This document shows, in pieces, positions 1 to 6,447 of a DNA stretch of 23,048 nucleotides. Made by a program: the position numbers and the translations under genes. The notes below the pieces were generated by a model. That model was not told the DNA's origin. It saw only the letters and a program-made list of their open reading frames with translations, and did no database searches. The stretch is from NCBI GenBank assembly GCA_048939265.1, contig JBHLPQ010000038.1, positions 1 to 23,048 on the forward strand. The letters run 5' to 3'. The stretch comes from Hodarchaeum sp048939265 (GTDB taxonomy: Archaea; Asgardarchaeota; Heimdallarchaeia; Hodarchaeales; Hodarchaeaceae). The first letter of the stretch is position 1, and the number at the start of each line of letters is the position of its first letter.

Positions 1-37
1 AAATTCGGATTTTGGTGTTTAAATAACTTTAAACATG

Positions 38-45
38 AAAAAAAA
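38..45 (-). terminator. T8 tract downstream of the ArpC4-like gene
   Basis: On the minus strand a run of eight T follows the ArpC4-like stop codon by about 28 bases. Archaeal RNA polymerase commonly terminates at such T tracts without a hairpin. No stem-loop is visible next to it. Confidence 0.45.
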
Positions 46-72
46 TATTATAATTGGATGTTCGTACAAATG

Positions 73-534
73 CTAGGATAAGCGGGAGGCATCAGCATGA
101 CTACGAACGTATTTATTGATGACCATTTTTCCGTCTGTTAAGATTCTGCGCATGTTTGTACTGAATTTCTCCCAATAGTCAATTAATGTCTCTCGTTGTT
201 CTACTGTTCTAACCAGTTCCGTGTTAAGGAAGAAAGAAATATCGTATCCCTCCTCAGGTTCCCGTATGACTTTTACTCGGGTTCCAGGATTACGCCATAA
301 GTCATTTCGAATACGTTCGAAAATAAACTGCTCAACAGGATCATTAAAGTGGAGTTTGAGGGATACAATAGCTGAGTTGCCCTGTTTAATTAATTGGCCA
401 TTTTCAAACATGATTTCTTTTCGAGGAACATCCTGACAGCACGGATGATCAGGTTCAAGAATGCATATTGGTTCCATTCCTCCAATCTTACAATCTAAAG
501 GACGTAGTACTAAATCAGACTCTTTAAGGGGCAA
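73..534 (-). CDS. ArpC4-like protein (Arp2/3 complex subunit 4 homologue)
   Basis: This 153-residue protein resembles subunit 4 of the eukaryotic Arp2/3 actin-nucleating complex. The strongest match is the motif EGYDISF at residues 95-101, preceded by Arg-Glu-Pro, where remembered human ArpC4 has RRKPVEGYDISFLI. Downstream, a segment with LIDYWEKF and KMVINKYVR lines up with the long C-terminal helix of ArpC4 (human LVDFVIHF and KLSVNARAR). An N-terminal Leu-Arg-Pro also agrees. Length is slightly below the roughly 168 residues of eukaryotic ArpC4. The start is TTG, supported by GGTGA seven bases upstream. No other Arp2/3 subunit or actin is in the window, so whether it acts with actin-like proteins is inference. 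Cysteines at residues 15, 24, 32 and 33 are not a feature I know from ArpC4. The gene lies head-to-tail with a Roadblock gene but has its own candidate promoter. The assignment comes from motif and length agreement by eye, not a profile search. Confidence 0.75.
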   Translation of the reverse strand: MPLKESDLVLRPLDCKIGGMEPICILEPDHPCCQDVPRKEIMFENGQLIKQGNSAIVSLKLHFNDPVEQFIFERIRNDLWRNPGTRVKVIREPEEGYDISFFLNTELVRTVEQRETLIDYWEKFSTNMRRILTDGKMVINKYVRSHADASRLS

Positions 535-584
535 TGGAGACTCACCAAATTCCTTCTTATCGTGATTCTTTAGATATTAGAGCA

Positions 585-593
585 ATTATTTAA
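585..593 (-). promoter_or_regulatory. Candidate TATA box of the ArpC4-like gene
   Basis: The minus strand reads TTAAATAAT about 50 bases before the TTG start. That would put initiation near position 562 and leave a leader of roughly 28 bases. The region is AT-rich, so chance matches are likely. Confidence 0.4.
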
Positions 594-602
594 CGAATTG
601 GG

Positions 603-618
603 TGTAATTATAATTACA
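603..618. promoter_or_regulatory. Perfect 16-bp palindrome upstream of the ArpC4-like promoter
   Basis: TGTAATTATAATTACA is identical to its reverse complement over all 16 positions. It lies 9 bases upstream of the candidate TATA box of the ArpC4-like gene, between that gene and the stop of the Roadblock gene. The half-site TGTAAT with a symmetric partner is a shape often bound by dimeric winged-helix regulators, so it may be an operator. No bound regulator can be named. Confidence 0.4.
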
Positions 619-666
619 ACTCCTATCCCCCTTTTTCAGAATAATGCTGGAAAAATTACCTGTTGA

Positions 667-1086
667 TTAGAAATCTCGCATTTTTAGCATTTTATTCCTA
701 GTGGAGGTAATTAGATAGTGCATTAATCCTAGTTTGACTTTGGGTTTTGTAATCAGTACAAGAATTGTGCTTCCCACACTAGAAATCAAACCTAACCCGA
801 GCGGGGTTTGAACATGAATATAATCTATAGAATTGCCTAAATTAAGTTGAATACAAGCCCCAGCGAATGTGCTGACAATTCCAGCAACCATGGCAGACAC
901 TAAAGTCTCAACTTCCTCAGAGATCGGTGTGGTCCGTGCACTCATTATTGGAAAGCCTTCTTCACTCACCAAGAGAGCTTGTTCTACCCCCTGAACAGCG
1001 CCAAGACTATCTAAAATCTTCTGTATCTTCTCTGTGGAAGAAGGTTCACCATCTTTGTCTGTTGAGATATGACCATAAGTTGCCAT
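667..1086 (-). CDS. Roadblock/LC7 domain protein
   Basis: A Roadblock/LC7-family protein of about 139 residues. The pattern is a helix with KIQKILDSLGAVQGVEQALLV, a strand turning through SEEGFPI, a long central helix from about residue 60, and a final strand with GSTILVLITKP. Proteins of this fold act as dimeric scaffolds or GTPase regulators in bacteria, archaea and eukaryotes; Asgard genomes carry many, often alongside small GTPases, none of which is in this window. The ATG at 1086 is preferred over the GTG three codons earlier because GTGA at 1095-1092 sits five bases upstream, as for several other genes here. It is transcribed towards the ArpC4-like gene but separated by about 130 bases. 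Its specific partner cannot be inferred. Confidence 0.85.
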   Translation of the reverse strand: MATYGHISTDKDGEPSSTEKIQKILDSLGAVQGVEQALLVSEEGFPIMSARTTPISEEVETLVSAMVAGIVSTFAGACIQLNLGNSIDYIHVQTPLGLGLISSVGSTILVLITKPKVKLGLMHYLITSTRNKMLKMRDF

Positions 1087-1129
1087 TCTTTTCACTCTAT
1101 CGTGCTTTCACAAAGTTCAAGCTCTCAGA

Positions 1130-1138
1130 TATTTTTAA
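1130..1138 (-). promoter_or_regulatory. Candidate TATA box of the Roadblock gene
   Basis: The minus strand shows TTAAAAATA about 45 bases before the ATG, preceded by GGTGC, which could serve as part of a TFB-recognition element. Expected initiation is near 1105. Confidence 0.45.
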
Positions 1139-1199
1139 GCACCAAAAAATCTCTAGACCTACAGAAAAACTTGGGGAACGGCTGAATCAAAGAGAAGAG

Positions 1200-1213
1200 T
1201 TTATTATATTTTT
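1200..1213 (+). promoter_or_regulatory. Candidate TATA box of the zinc-ribbon/aEF1B operon
   Basis: TTTATTATATTTTT lies 36-49 bases before the ATG at 1249, the right spacing for a short leader. GAGGT at 1237-1241, seven bases before that ATG, is the ribosome-binding site. The divergent Roadblock promoter is about 65 bases away. Confidence 0.45.
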
Positions 1214-1248
1214 ACTGGGGGAGGCAAATAGTCACTGAGGTTCTCTAA

Positions 1249-1431
1249 ATGAGTGAAAACATTCGAATGCAAAGATGTAATCCTTGTCAAATTGCGGTCA
1301 TGCCCAGCCAGCATGGAACAACCCGTTTTCCTTGTCCGTCTTGTGGAATGATCCCGATTATTCGTTGTGAGCGATGTCGAAAATTAGGGAACCGATATAC
1401 CTGTCCTAATTGTGGATTCACAGGACCTTAG
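1249..1431 (+). CDS. Small zinc-ribbon protein (HVO_2753-like)
   Basis: A 60-residue protein built almost entirely of four Cys pairs: C10/C13, C29/C32, C40/C43 and C52/C55, enough for two zinc sites. This matches a small archaeal zinc-ribbon family (CPxCG motifs, HVO_2753 type) that typically sits immediately upstream of the aEF1B gene, exactly as here with 61 bases between them. Members are thought to bind RNA or associate with translation; the molecular role is unproven. The ATG has GAGGT seven bases upstream. Co-transcription with aEF1B is likely because no clear terminator separates them. Confidence 0.85.
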   Translation: MSENIRMQRCNPCQIAVMPSQHGTTRFPCPSCGMIPIIRCERCRKLGNRYTCPNCGFTGP

Positions 1432-1492
1432 GGTCATTTTAGTTAATTTAATAACACCGATCTAAATTTTTAGGGTTTAATGAGGAACAATT

Positions 1493-1780
1493 ATGTCCAA
1501 TGTTTTATCAATTCTGCGAATTATTCCTACGTCTCCAGAAGTTAACCGTGAAGAGATTGTTTCCCGCGCTCAAACCGAATTGAGAGCAGGTTTAGATTTA
1601 GAAGTTTTAAAAAGAGAAGAAGAGCCCCTTTTCTTTGGTTTATATGCCATTAAACTCTTTGTGAAGACAGCTGACTCTGATGAAGGGACAGAAACACTTC
1701 AAAAATATGAAGATCGTCTCATGGCCTTGGAGGAAGTAGACAATTGCGAAATTGAACTCCAGACAATAATTGATTATTAA
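1493..1780 (+). CDS. ef1b: Translation elongation factor 1 beta (aEF1B)
   Basis: A 95-residue protein matching archaeal aEF1B, the guanine nucleotide exchange factor that recycles aEF1A from GDP to GTP during elongation. The family pattern is visible: an N-terminal strand with LRIIPTSPEVN, the central LFFGLYAIKLFV, and the C-terminal ALEEVDNCEIELQ. Length is usual for the archaeal protein, which corresponds to the C-terminal exchange domain of the eukaryotic factor. The ATG has GAGG seven bases upstream. It is the distal gene of a pair with the upstream zinc-ribbon gene, an arrangement common in archaea. Confidence 0.95.
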   Translation: MSNVLSILRIIPTSPEVNREEIVSRAQTELRAGLDLEVLKREEEPLFFGLYAIKLFVKTADSDEGTETLQKYEDRLMALEEVDNCEIELQTIIDY

Positions 1781-1804
1781 TTCCCATCATATTTTGGAGA
1801 TGAC

Positions 1805-1812
1805 TTTTTTTT
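1805..1812 (+). terminator. T8 tract after aEF1B
   Basis: Eight consecutive T begin about 25 bases after the aEF1B stop codon and precede the Cdc48 promoter region. This fits a hairpin-independent archaeal terminator. Confidence 0.5.
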
Positions 1813-1880
1813 GGTAATAGTTTTAGAAAGAGATTTTCCAACTTTCTTAAGGAAAATATTATTAGGATTTGATTAGAATC

Positions 1881-1890
1881 AATTTATAAC
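1881..1890 (+). promoter_or_regulatory. Candidate TATA box of cdc48
   Basis: AATTTATAAC lies about 50 bases upstream of the TTG start, which would place initiation near 1913 and give a leader of roughly 20-30 bases. Confidence 0.4.
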
Positions 1891-1934
1891 AAGAAGTAAG
1901 ACAACTATACTAGAGTTGTAATTGATTTAACAAG

Positions 1935-4130
1935 TTGAGAACTTTGGCGAAAGAAGTTGTGTTGAAAGTTGCTGAGGCCAGACAACGCGATGTTGGTCGT
2001 GGAAAGATCCGAATGGATGACATCAACATGCGTGAGATTGGAATCACAACTGGAGATGTTGTAGAAATTCGAGGACGTCAAAAAACTGGAGCCATTGCAT
2101 GGCCAGCTTATATTGAGGATCAGGGAGCAGGAATAGTACGAATGGATGGAATAATCCGTAGAAACGCCAAAGTTTCTTTAGAAGAAAACGTTCGTATCCG
2201 AAAAGCCCAAATTAAAGTTGCTAAAACGGTTAATATCGCGCCTACACGCCAAATTTCACTCGATTATGGTTTTGAAGCTTTTGTCAAGCGAAAATTGTTA
2301 GGTTACCCAGTATCGAAAAATGACACAGTTCTTATACCTATTCTTGGTAGGTCAATACCATTTGTTGTAAATTCAACAATTCCCACAGATATTGTGTTAA
2401 TTACTGATACCACAAAACTTAATGTCTCAGAAAAACCTGTTTCCGAAACTGAAACTGGAATGCCTGGGGTGAGTTATGAGGACATAGGTGGTCTATCAGA
2501 CGCGATTCAACGAATCCGTGAAATGGTTGAACTCCCTCTAAAGCATCCTGAACTTTTTAAGAAACTAGGAATTGATCCACCTAAAGGAGTTTTATTGCAC
2601 GGACCACCTGGAACTGGTAAAACGCTTATCGCAAAAGCAGTTGCTAATGAATCAGAAGCCCACTTCATTCCAATTCAAGGGCCTGAAATCATGAGTAAAT
2701 TTTACGGTGAAAGTGAGGCGAGATTGCGAGAGATATTCAAAGAAGCAGAGGATAATGCTCCAAGTATTATATTCATTGACGAAATTGATGCTATTGCTCC
2801 AAAACGAGAAGACGTTACAGGCGAAGTTGAACGACGAGTCGTTGCCCAAATTTTGGCTTTAATGGATGGATTGGAAAGCCGAGGTGAAACAATTGTCATT
2901 GGGGCAACTAATAGACCTAATGCTGTTGACCCTGCTTTAAGACGCCCCGGCCGCTTTGATCGTGAAATTGAAATCGGAGTCCCTGATAAAAATGAGCGTT
3001 TGGAAATTCTTCAAATTCATACTAGAAGAATGCCAGGGATAGAGGATGTAGATACAGAGAAACTTGCTGTCATAACTCATGGATTTGTAGGTGCAGATCT
3101 TGCAGCTTTGGGACGTGAAGCTGCAATGAAGAAACTTCGTGAGATTCTACCTGAAATTAATCTAAGTGAAGACACGATCCCTCCATCAGTCCTTGATAAT
3201 TTAAAAGTGGAAGATCGCCACTTTGAAGATGCATTAAAAGAAATTCATCCTTCTGCAATTAGAGAGGTGTTTGTTGAAGTACCAAATGTCAAATGGGAGA
3301 ATATTGGAGGGATGGATTCTATTAAACAAGAGCTTATTGAGATCGTTGAATGGCCTTTAAGGCAAAAAGATAGCTTTCAACGCCTTGGTATCAATCCTCC
3401 TAGAGCTGTTCTTCTATTTGGAGCTCCAGGCACAGGAAAAACTTTATTAGCTAAAGCTTTAGCAACAGAGAGTCAGGTTAACTTTATAAGCGTTAAAGGA
3501 CCTGAACTTCTTTCAAAATGGGTAGGAGAAAGTGAAAAAGCAATTAGGGAAGTCTTTCGGAAAGCGCGTACAGCTTCTCCTGCACTTGTTTTCTTTGATG
3601 AGATTGATGCTGTAGCTACTCGGAGAGGGACGGGTGACTCCTCTGGAGTAAACGAAAGAGTAATTAGCCAACTCCTAACTGAACTAGCGGGGATTGAACC
3701 CTTAAGAGATGTAGTGGTCCTAGCAGCAACTAATCGTCCAGATATGATTGACCCTGCTCTTCTAAGGCCAGGAAGATTCGATCGAGTTGTATATATTCCT
3801 CCCCCAGACGAAAAAAGCCGTAAACAGATTTTAGAGATCCATACAAAGGATATGCCTTTAGCAGAAGATGTTAATCTTGAACGACTAGCAAAAGAAACAG
3901 AATATTATGTTGGGGCAGACCTTGATGCTATTTGTCGTGAAGCAGGCATGATAGCTCTTCGTGAAGGATTAGATTCTAATATTGTCGAATGGCGTCATTT
4001 CGAGGCCTCTCTTTCAAGAGTTCACTCATCCTGCACACCAGAAATGATAAAATGGTATGAAAACCAAGAATCTCAGTTCAGACGAAGAATAGCTGTCGAC
4101 GCCCAACCCACCGTTCCCTTATTTGGATAA
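1935..4130 (+). CDS. cdc48: Cdc48/VCP/p97-type AAA+ ATPase
   Basis: A 731-residue double-ring AAA+ unfoldase that extracts and unfolds proteins, in archaea often feeding the 20S proteasome. The N-domain (about 1-180) has the signature VVLKVAEARQRDVGRG. D1 carries Walker A GPPGTGKT (223-230), Walker B IIFIDEID (278-285) and the sensor/arginine-finger block ending RRPGRFDRE. D2 carries GAPGTGKT (496-503), LVFFDEID (551-558) and LLRPGRFDR. Length is typical. The chain ends Leu-Phe-Gly, close to the Leu-Tyr-Gly tail of p97 and the HbYX docking motif. The start is uncertain: both TTG 1935 and TTG 1944 are in frame; the latter gives MAKEVVLKV, closer to known archaeal N-termini, and neither has a clear ribosome-binding site. 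It stands alone behind its own promoter, with a small gene 59 bases downstream. Confidence 0.97.
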   Translation: MRTLAKEVVLKVAEARQRDVGRGKIRMDDINMREIGITTGDVVEIRGRQKTGAIAWPAYIEDQGAGIVRMDGIIRRNAKVSLEENVRIRKAQIKVAKTVNIAPTRQISLDYGFEAFVKRKLLGYPVSKNDTVLIPILGRSIPFVVNSTIPTDIVLITDTTKLNVSEKPVSETETGMPGVSYEDIGGLSDAIQRIREMVELPLKHPELFKKLGIDPPKGVLLHGPPGTGKTLIAKAVANESEAHFIPIQGPEIMSKFYGESEARLREIFKEAEDNAPSIIFIDEIDAIAPKREDVTGEVERRVVAQILALMDGLESRGETIVIGATNRPNAVDPALRRPGRFDREIEIGVPDKNERLEILQIHTRRMPGIEDVDTEKLAVITHGFVGADLAALGREAAMKKLREILPEINLSEDTIPPSVLDNLKVEDRHFEDALKEIHPSAIREVFVEVPNVKWENIGGMDSIKQELIEIVEWPLRQKDSFQRLGINPPRAVLLFGAPGTGKTLLAKALATESQVNFISVKGPELLSKWVGESEKAIREVFRKARTASPALVFFDEIDAVATRRGTGDSSGVNERVISQLLTELAGIEPLRDVVVLAATNRPDMIDPALLRPGRFDRVVYIPPPDEKSRKQILEIHTKDMPLAEDVNLERLAKETEYYVGADLDAICREAGMIALREGLDSNIVEWRHFEASLSRVHSSCTPEMIKWYENQESQFRRRIAVDAQPTVPLFG

Positions 4131-4146
4131 TTCCTATATAAACCAT

Positions 4147-4154
4147 CTATTTAA
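4147..4154 (+). promoter_or_regulatory. Candidate TATA box of the small winged-helix gene
   Basis: ATTTAAAT lies about 36-43 bases before the ATG at 4190. A second AT-rich match, TATATA, is at 4160-4165. Either could serve; read-through from cdc48 is also possible. Confidence 0.35.
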
Positions 4155-4189
4155 ATCTCTTATATAGATAAATTAAGAAGGTATCTAAG

Positions 4190-4459
4190 ATGACAAGCAA
4201 AGAACCATATTGGAGACCCTTTCCTCTTACTTTTTCAATAATGAATATTGTTGAACGTCGTGAAGGTGTCTTATTAGAAGATGATTTAGTTCGGTTATTA
4301 GAAAATGATGTTGGGGAATTTTCAGAAAGGGAATTGAACCGAGCTTTAATGAAGTTGGAGATAAAAGGTCTCATTCACATCCAATCTATTAAGAAAAACC
4401 AACGTATGATTAAAAGAATTGATGATAACCAGAAATTTCTAGCTGTGGGAGAAGATTAA
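4190..4459 (+). CDS. Small winged-helix-like protein of unknown function
   Basis: An 89-residue protein. It opens with YWRPFPLTFSIMN, then alternating helices (IVERREGVLLEDDLVRLL and FSERELNRALMKLEIKGL), followed by IHIQSIKK, which looks like the wing strand of a compact winged helix-turn-helix. I recall similar short archaeal proteins of unknown function but cannot name a family with confidence. It follows cdc48 by 59 bases on the same strand, so it could be an adaptor or regulator, but adjacency is the only evidence. The stop codon is two bases from the stop of the convergent tRNA thiolase gene. It could bind DNA or be a protein-interaction winged helix. Confidence 0.7.
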   Translation: MTSKEPYWRPFPLTFSIMNIVERREGVLLEDDLVRLLENDVGEFSERELNRALMKLEIKGLIHIQSIKKNQRMIKRIDDNQKFLAVGED

Positions 4460-4461
4460 TG

Positions 4462-5412
4462 CTATTTTAATTGTAAGATATTTTCTAATCCGTAATCTTC
4501 AAAAAGCTGACAGATCGGGCAGATTTGATAGGAAGAAATTTCTCCACAAGTTTGACATAAAAATGGTGGTTCTAAGCTTTCTTCCTTAGGAAAGTATTCA
4601 CTAATGGAATCATGAAGATTCACAATATTCCGAAGAGTACTTGGTCGTTTTTTCTCCATTTGTGAAAGAAATGTCCTGATATTATTCCGCATTGCTGAAG
4701 AAGCATATGGGCAGGGGTAGGAATGGTATTCCAGACTCTCAGCATATGCATAAAGGACAATTTCAGGTTCAGAAACGTGTACAAAAGGCCGAATGCGAGG
4801 AATTAAAGTTTTAAACTTCGCAATAGGATGTCGAGAGAAGCGAATGAATTTGTTAGAATCTCCTCGTAGTAAATTCAATAAAATGGATTGAGCTTCATCA
4901 TCCAAATTATGAGCAGTAGCAATTTTTGTCGCTTTTACTTGTTTTGCTGCATAATTCAATGCACGACGCCTGAGCAAACCACATATTGCGCAAGCTGATA
5001 ATGAATGTCTCTTTCTAAGACTTGTTTTAATTATTTGATCTAACGTAACACCATAAATATTTTTGAAAGATATTATTACATGAGGAACTTTATATCTTTT
5101 CGCAATTTTCTTAGTAAGCTCTAAACATTCATCTCTATATCCTTTGATCCCTTCATCGACTGTCAGAACAGTCAAATTACACCTCGAATAACGTTTCTGG
5201 AGCTTAATAAGGATGTTTAAGAGAGCAGAGCTGTCTTTTCCCCCTGAATACCCTAAACCTATATGATCATCTTGCTCTAACATATTAAAACGGTTAATAG
5301 CTTTTCTTACTTTGTTCTCAATCAATTCTATGTAATGATCTTTACAATAGACTTTTTTTGATTGCGGGTCTTGTGTGAAAGGAGTATTATAACAACATCT
5401 GATTCGAGACAT
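4462..5412 (-). CDS. tRNA 2-thiolation protein of the TtuA/NcsA (CTU1) family
   Basis: A 316-residue PP-loop ATPase that adenylates and thiolates a tRNA uridine. The P-loop SGGKDS is at 56-61. C141/C144 (in CAIC) and C234 (in YPCPYA) correspond to the three cysteines that hold the iron-sulfur cluster in TtuA-type enzymes. A C-terminal zinc site is formed by C286/C289 and C298/C301. The N-terminal zinc site is odd: the usual CxxC is replaced by adjacent cysteines C6-C7, while the second half CKDH (23-26) is intact. No earlier start is possible, as an in-frame TGA lies three codons upstream. It ends the long minus-strand cluster 26 bases after the DUF3194 gene. Whether it modifies U34 (NcsA/Ctu1) or U54 (TtuA) is not decidable here. 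Confidence 0.9.
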   Translation of the reverse strand: MSRIRCCYNTPFTQDPQSKKVYCKDHYIELIENKVRKAINRFNMLEQDDHIGLGYSGGKDSSALLNILIKLQKRYSRCNLTVLTVDEGIKGYRDECLELTKKIAKRYKVPHVIISFKNIYGVTLDQIIKTSLRKRHSLSACAICGLLRRRALNYAAKQVKATKIATAHNLDDEAQSILLNLLRGDSNKFIRFSRHPIAKFKTLIPRIRPFVHVSEPEIVLYAYAESLEYHSYPCPYASSAMRNNIRTFLSQMEKKRPSTLRNIVNLHDSISEYFPKEESLEPPFLCQTCGEISSYQICPICQLFEDYGLENILQLK

Positions 5413-5438
5413 ATTCTTACTTCAGGAAAGCTGTTAAA

Positions 5439-5729
5439 TTATTTCTTCTGAATTTTTACAATAAATGAAGGACAAAGTCGGTCAGCTTCTTCAATGCCAC
5501 ACTTGACAGCTTCTTCAGCAATTCTTTGCACATCAAAACTTGAAAAAGGTGATAATTCTAGATATAAATCGATATTGACGATGAGTTCTCTATTTTCTGT
5601 TGTTTCAAGGCTAATATCAATTAGATCTTGATCTAGGTCTTCCCCAACTTTAGAATTAAGAAATTGTTTAATTCTGAGATATAGTTGATCCAGGATTTCA
5701 TCTGATTCATTATCTATCAAAGAATCCAC
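5439..5729 (-). CDS. DUF3194 family archaeal protein
   Basis: A 96-residue protein of the archaeal DUF3194 type, function unknown. It has an acidic N-terminal helix, a beta pair with LIVNIDLYLELSPFSSFD, then a helix (VQRIAEEAVKCGIEEADRL) and a final strand. The call leans on position: in many archaea this family directly follows prefoldin beta, which ends 25 bases upstream here. The predicted start is GTG. A role connected with folding or with the KEOPS/prefoldin neighbours is suggested only by conserved gene order. Confidence 0.75.
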   Translation of the reverse strand: MDSLIDNESDEILDQLYLRIKQFLNSKVGEDLDQDLIDISLETTENRELIVNIDLYLELSPFSSFDVQRIAEEAVKCGIEEADRLCPSFIVKIQKK

Positions 5730-5754
5730 ATTACAACATTATGTGTGTATGAAA

Positions 5755-6117
5755 TCAATTTGATGCTTGTATATCGCTTAAATCTTCACTTAAACGAGCT
5801 TGTAACTCTTCTAAGCGTTTAATATTTTGGGTTTCTTGAGAAGAAAAACTTTTTTGTTTGAGCTCTAGAAGCTCTTTTCTTTCTGTCAATTCCTTCATAA
5901 TTTCTCCAACTTTTTTAGGGAACATAACTGATCCTATTGTCTTCCAAACTTCTTTTTCGGGATCCAGTTTCTGTAGTTCCTTTTGTGTCATTTCGATCTC
6001 AGAAAGTGCACGAGATATCTCAGAAAGTTGGATTCGTAAATTTTGAATAGTTTGTTCCAGCTGTCGGAATCTTAAGAGCTGTTCTTGCTTGGCAGGAGAG
6101 AGTTCACGTAAGGCCAT
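5755..6117 (-). CDS. pfdB: Prefoldin beta subunit
   Basis: About 120 residues, the usual length of archaeal prefoldin beta. It is dominated by two long coiled-coil helices around a central beta hairpin containing WKTIGSVMFPKK, the family hallmark. Prefoldin is an alpha2-beta4 jellyfish-shaped holdase that passes unfolded chains to the thermosome. The ATG at 6117 (MALRELSPAKQ) is preferred over a GTG four codons earlier, because it matches the usual start of the first helix. It sits between pcc1 and the DUF3194 gene, as in other archaea. Confidence 0.95.
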   Translation of the reverse strand: MALRELSPAKQEQLLRFRQLEQTIQNLRIQLSEISRALSEIEMTQKELQKLDPEKEVWKTIGSVMFPKKVGEIMKELTERKELLELKQKSFSSQETQNIKRLEELQARLSEDLSDIQASN

Positions 6118-6186
6118 ATTACCAACCACAAATCATATTCCATTTATTTCAGTGTTTTCTCTTCGAGTGTCGAAAATTCATATTAG

Positions 6187-6447
6187 TTAAAAGGTTGTTT
6201 TGAAAAGGTTAAGAGCTTTTGTTGTACTGGAGACCCATCGTAAAATAGAACTTATAGTCGCTTTTGCTGCATTGAAATCTTTAGCCATGATGGAAATCTC
6301 TATTTTTTGACCTTTTAATACCATAGAGGTTTCGGATCGATCAAAATGGTTCTCCTGCATCTCGGGCATCAGAGAGGAGAATATAATCCTCGCCTCATCC
6401 TCTGAATCATATTGAATACTTATGCAGAGCTTAAAATTATTACTCAT
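6187..6447 (-). CDS. pcc1: KEOPS complex subunit Pcc1
   Basis: About 86 residues resembling Pcc1, the small dimerising subunit of KEOPS, which makes the universal t6A37 modification on ANN-decoding tRNAs. The pattern is a strand (FKLCISIQY), a helix with EDEARIIFSSLMPEM, paired strands (SMVLKGQKIEISIMA), then the long helix FNAAKATISSILRW. The ATG at 6447 (MSNNFKL) is chosen over the longer open frame, because the extra 26 residues would lie inside the upstream Brix gene. With this start the two genes overlap by eight bases, indicating translational coupling. Confidence 0.88.
   Translation of the reverse strand: MSNNFKLCISIQYDSEDEARIIFSSLMPEMQENHFDRSETSMVLKGQKIEISIMAKDFNAAKATISSILRWVSSTTKALNLFKTTF

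Noticed and set aside
221..436. Plus-strand open frame of 71 codons opposite the ArpC4-like gene
   Set aside because: It lies wholly inside a gene with clear family motifs on the other strand, and its product has no recognisable pattern.
927..1238. Plus-strand open frame overlapping the Roadblock gene and its promoter
   Set aside because: It runs antisense through a recognised gene and through the divergent promoter region, with no family features.
2652..2899. Two minus-strand open frames within cdc48
   Set aside because: Both are antisense to the conserved D1 ATPase core and have no features of their own.
4147..4374. Minus-strand open frame across the small winged-helix gene
   Set aside because: It covers the promoter and coding region of the plus-strand gene, and its Ser/Asn-rich product looks like a shadow.
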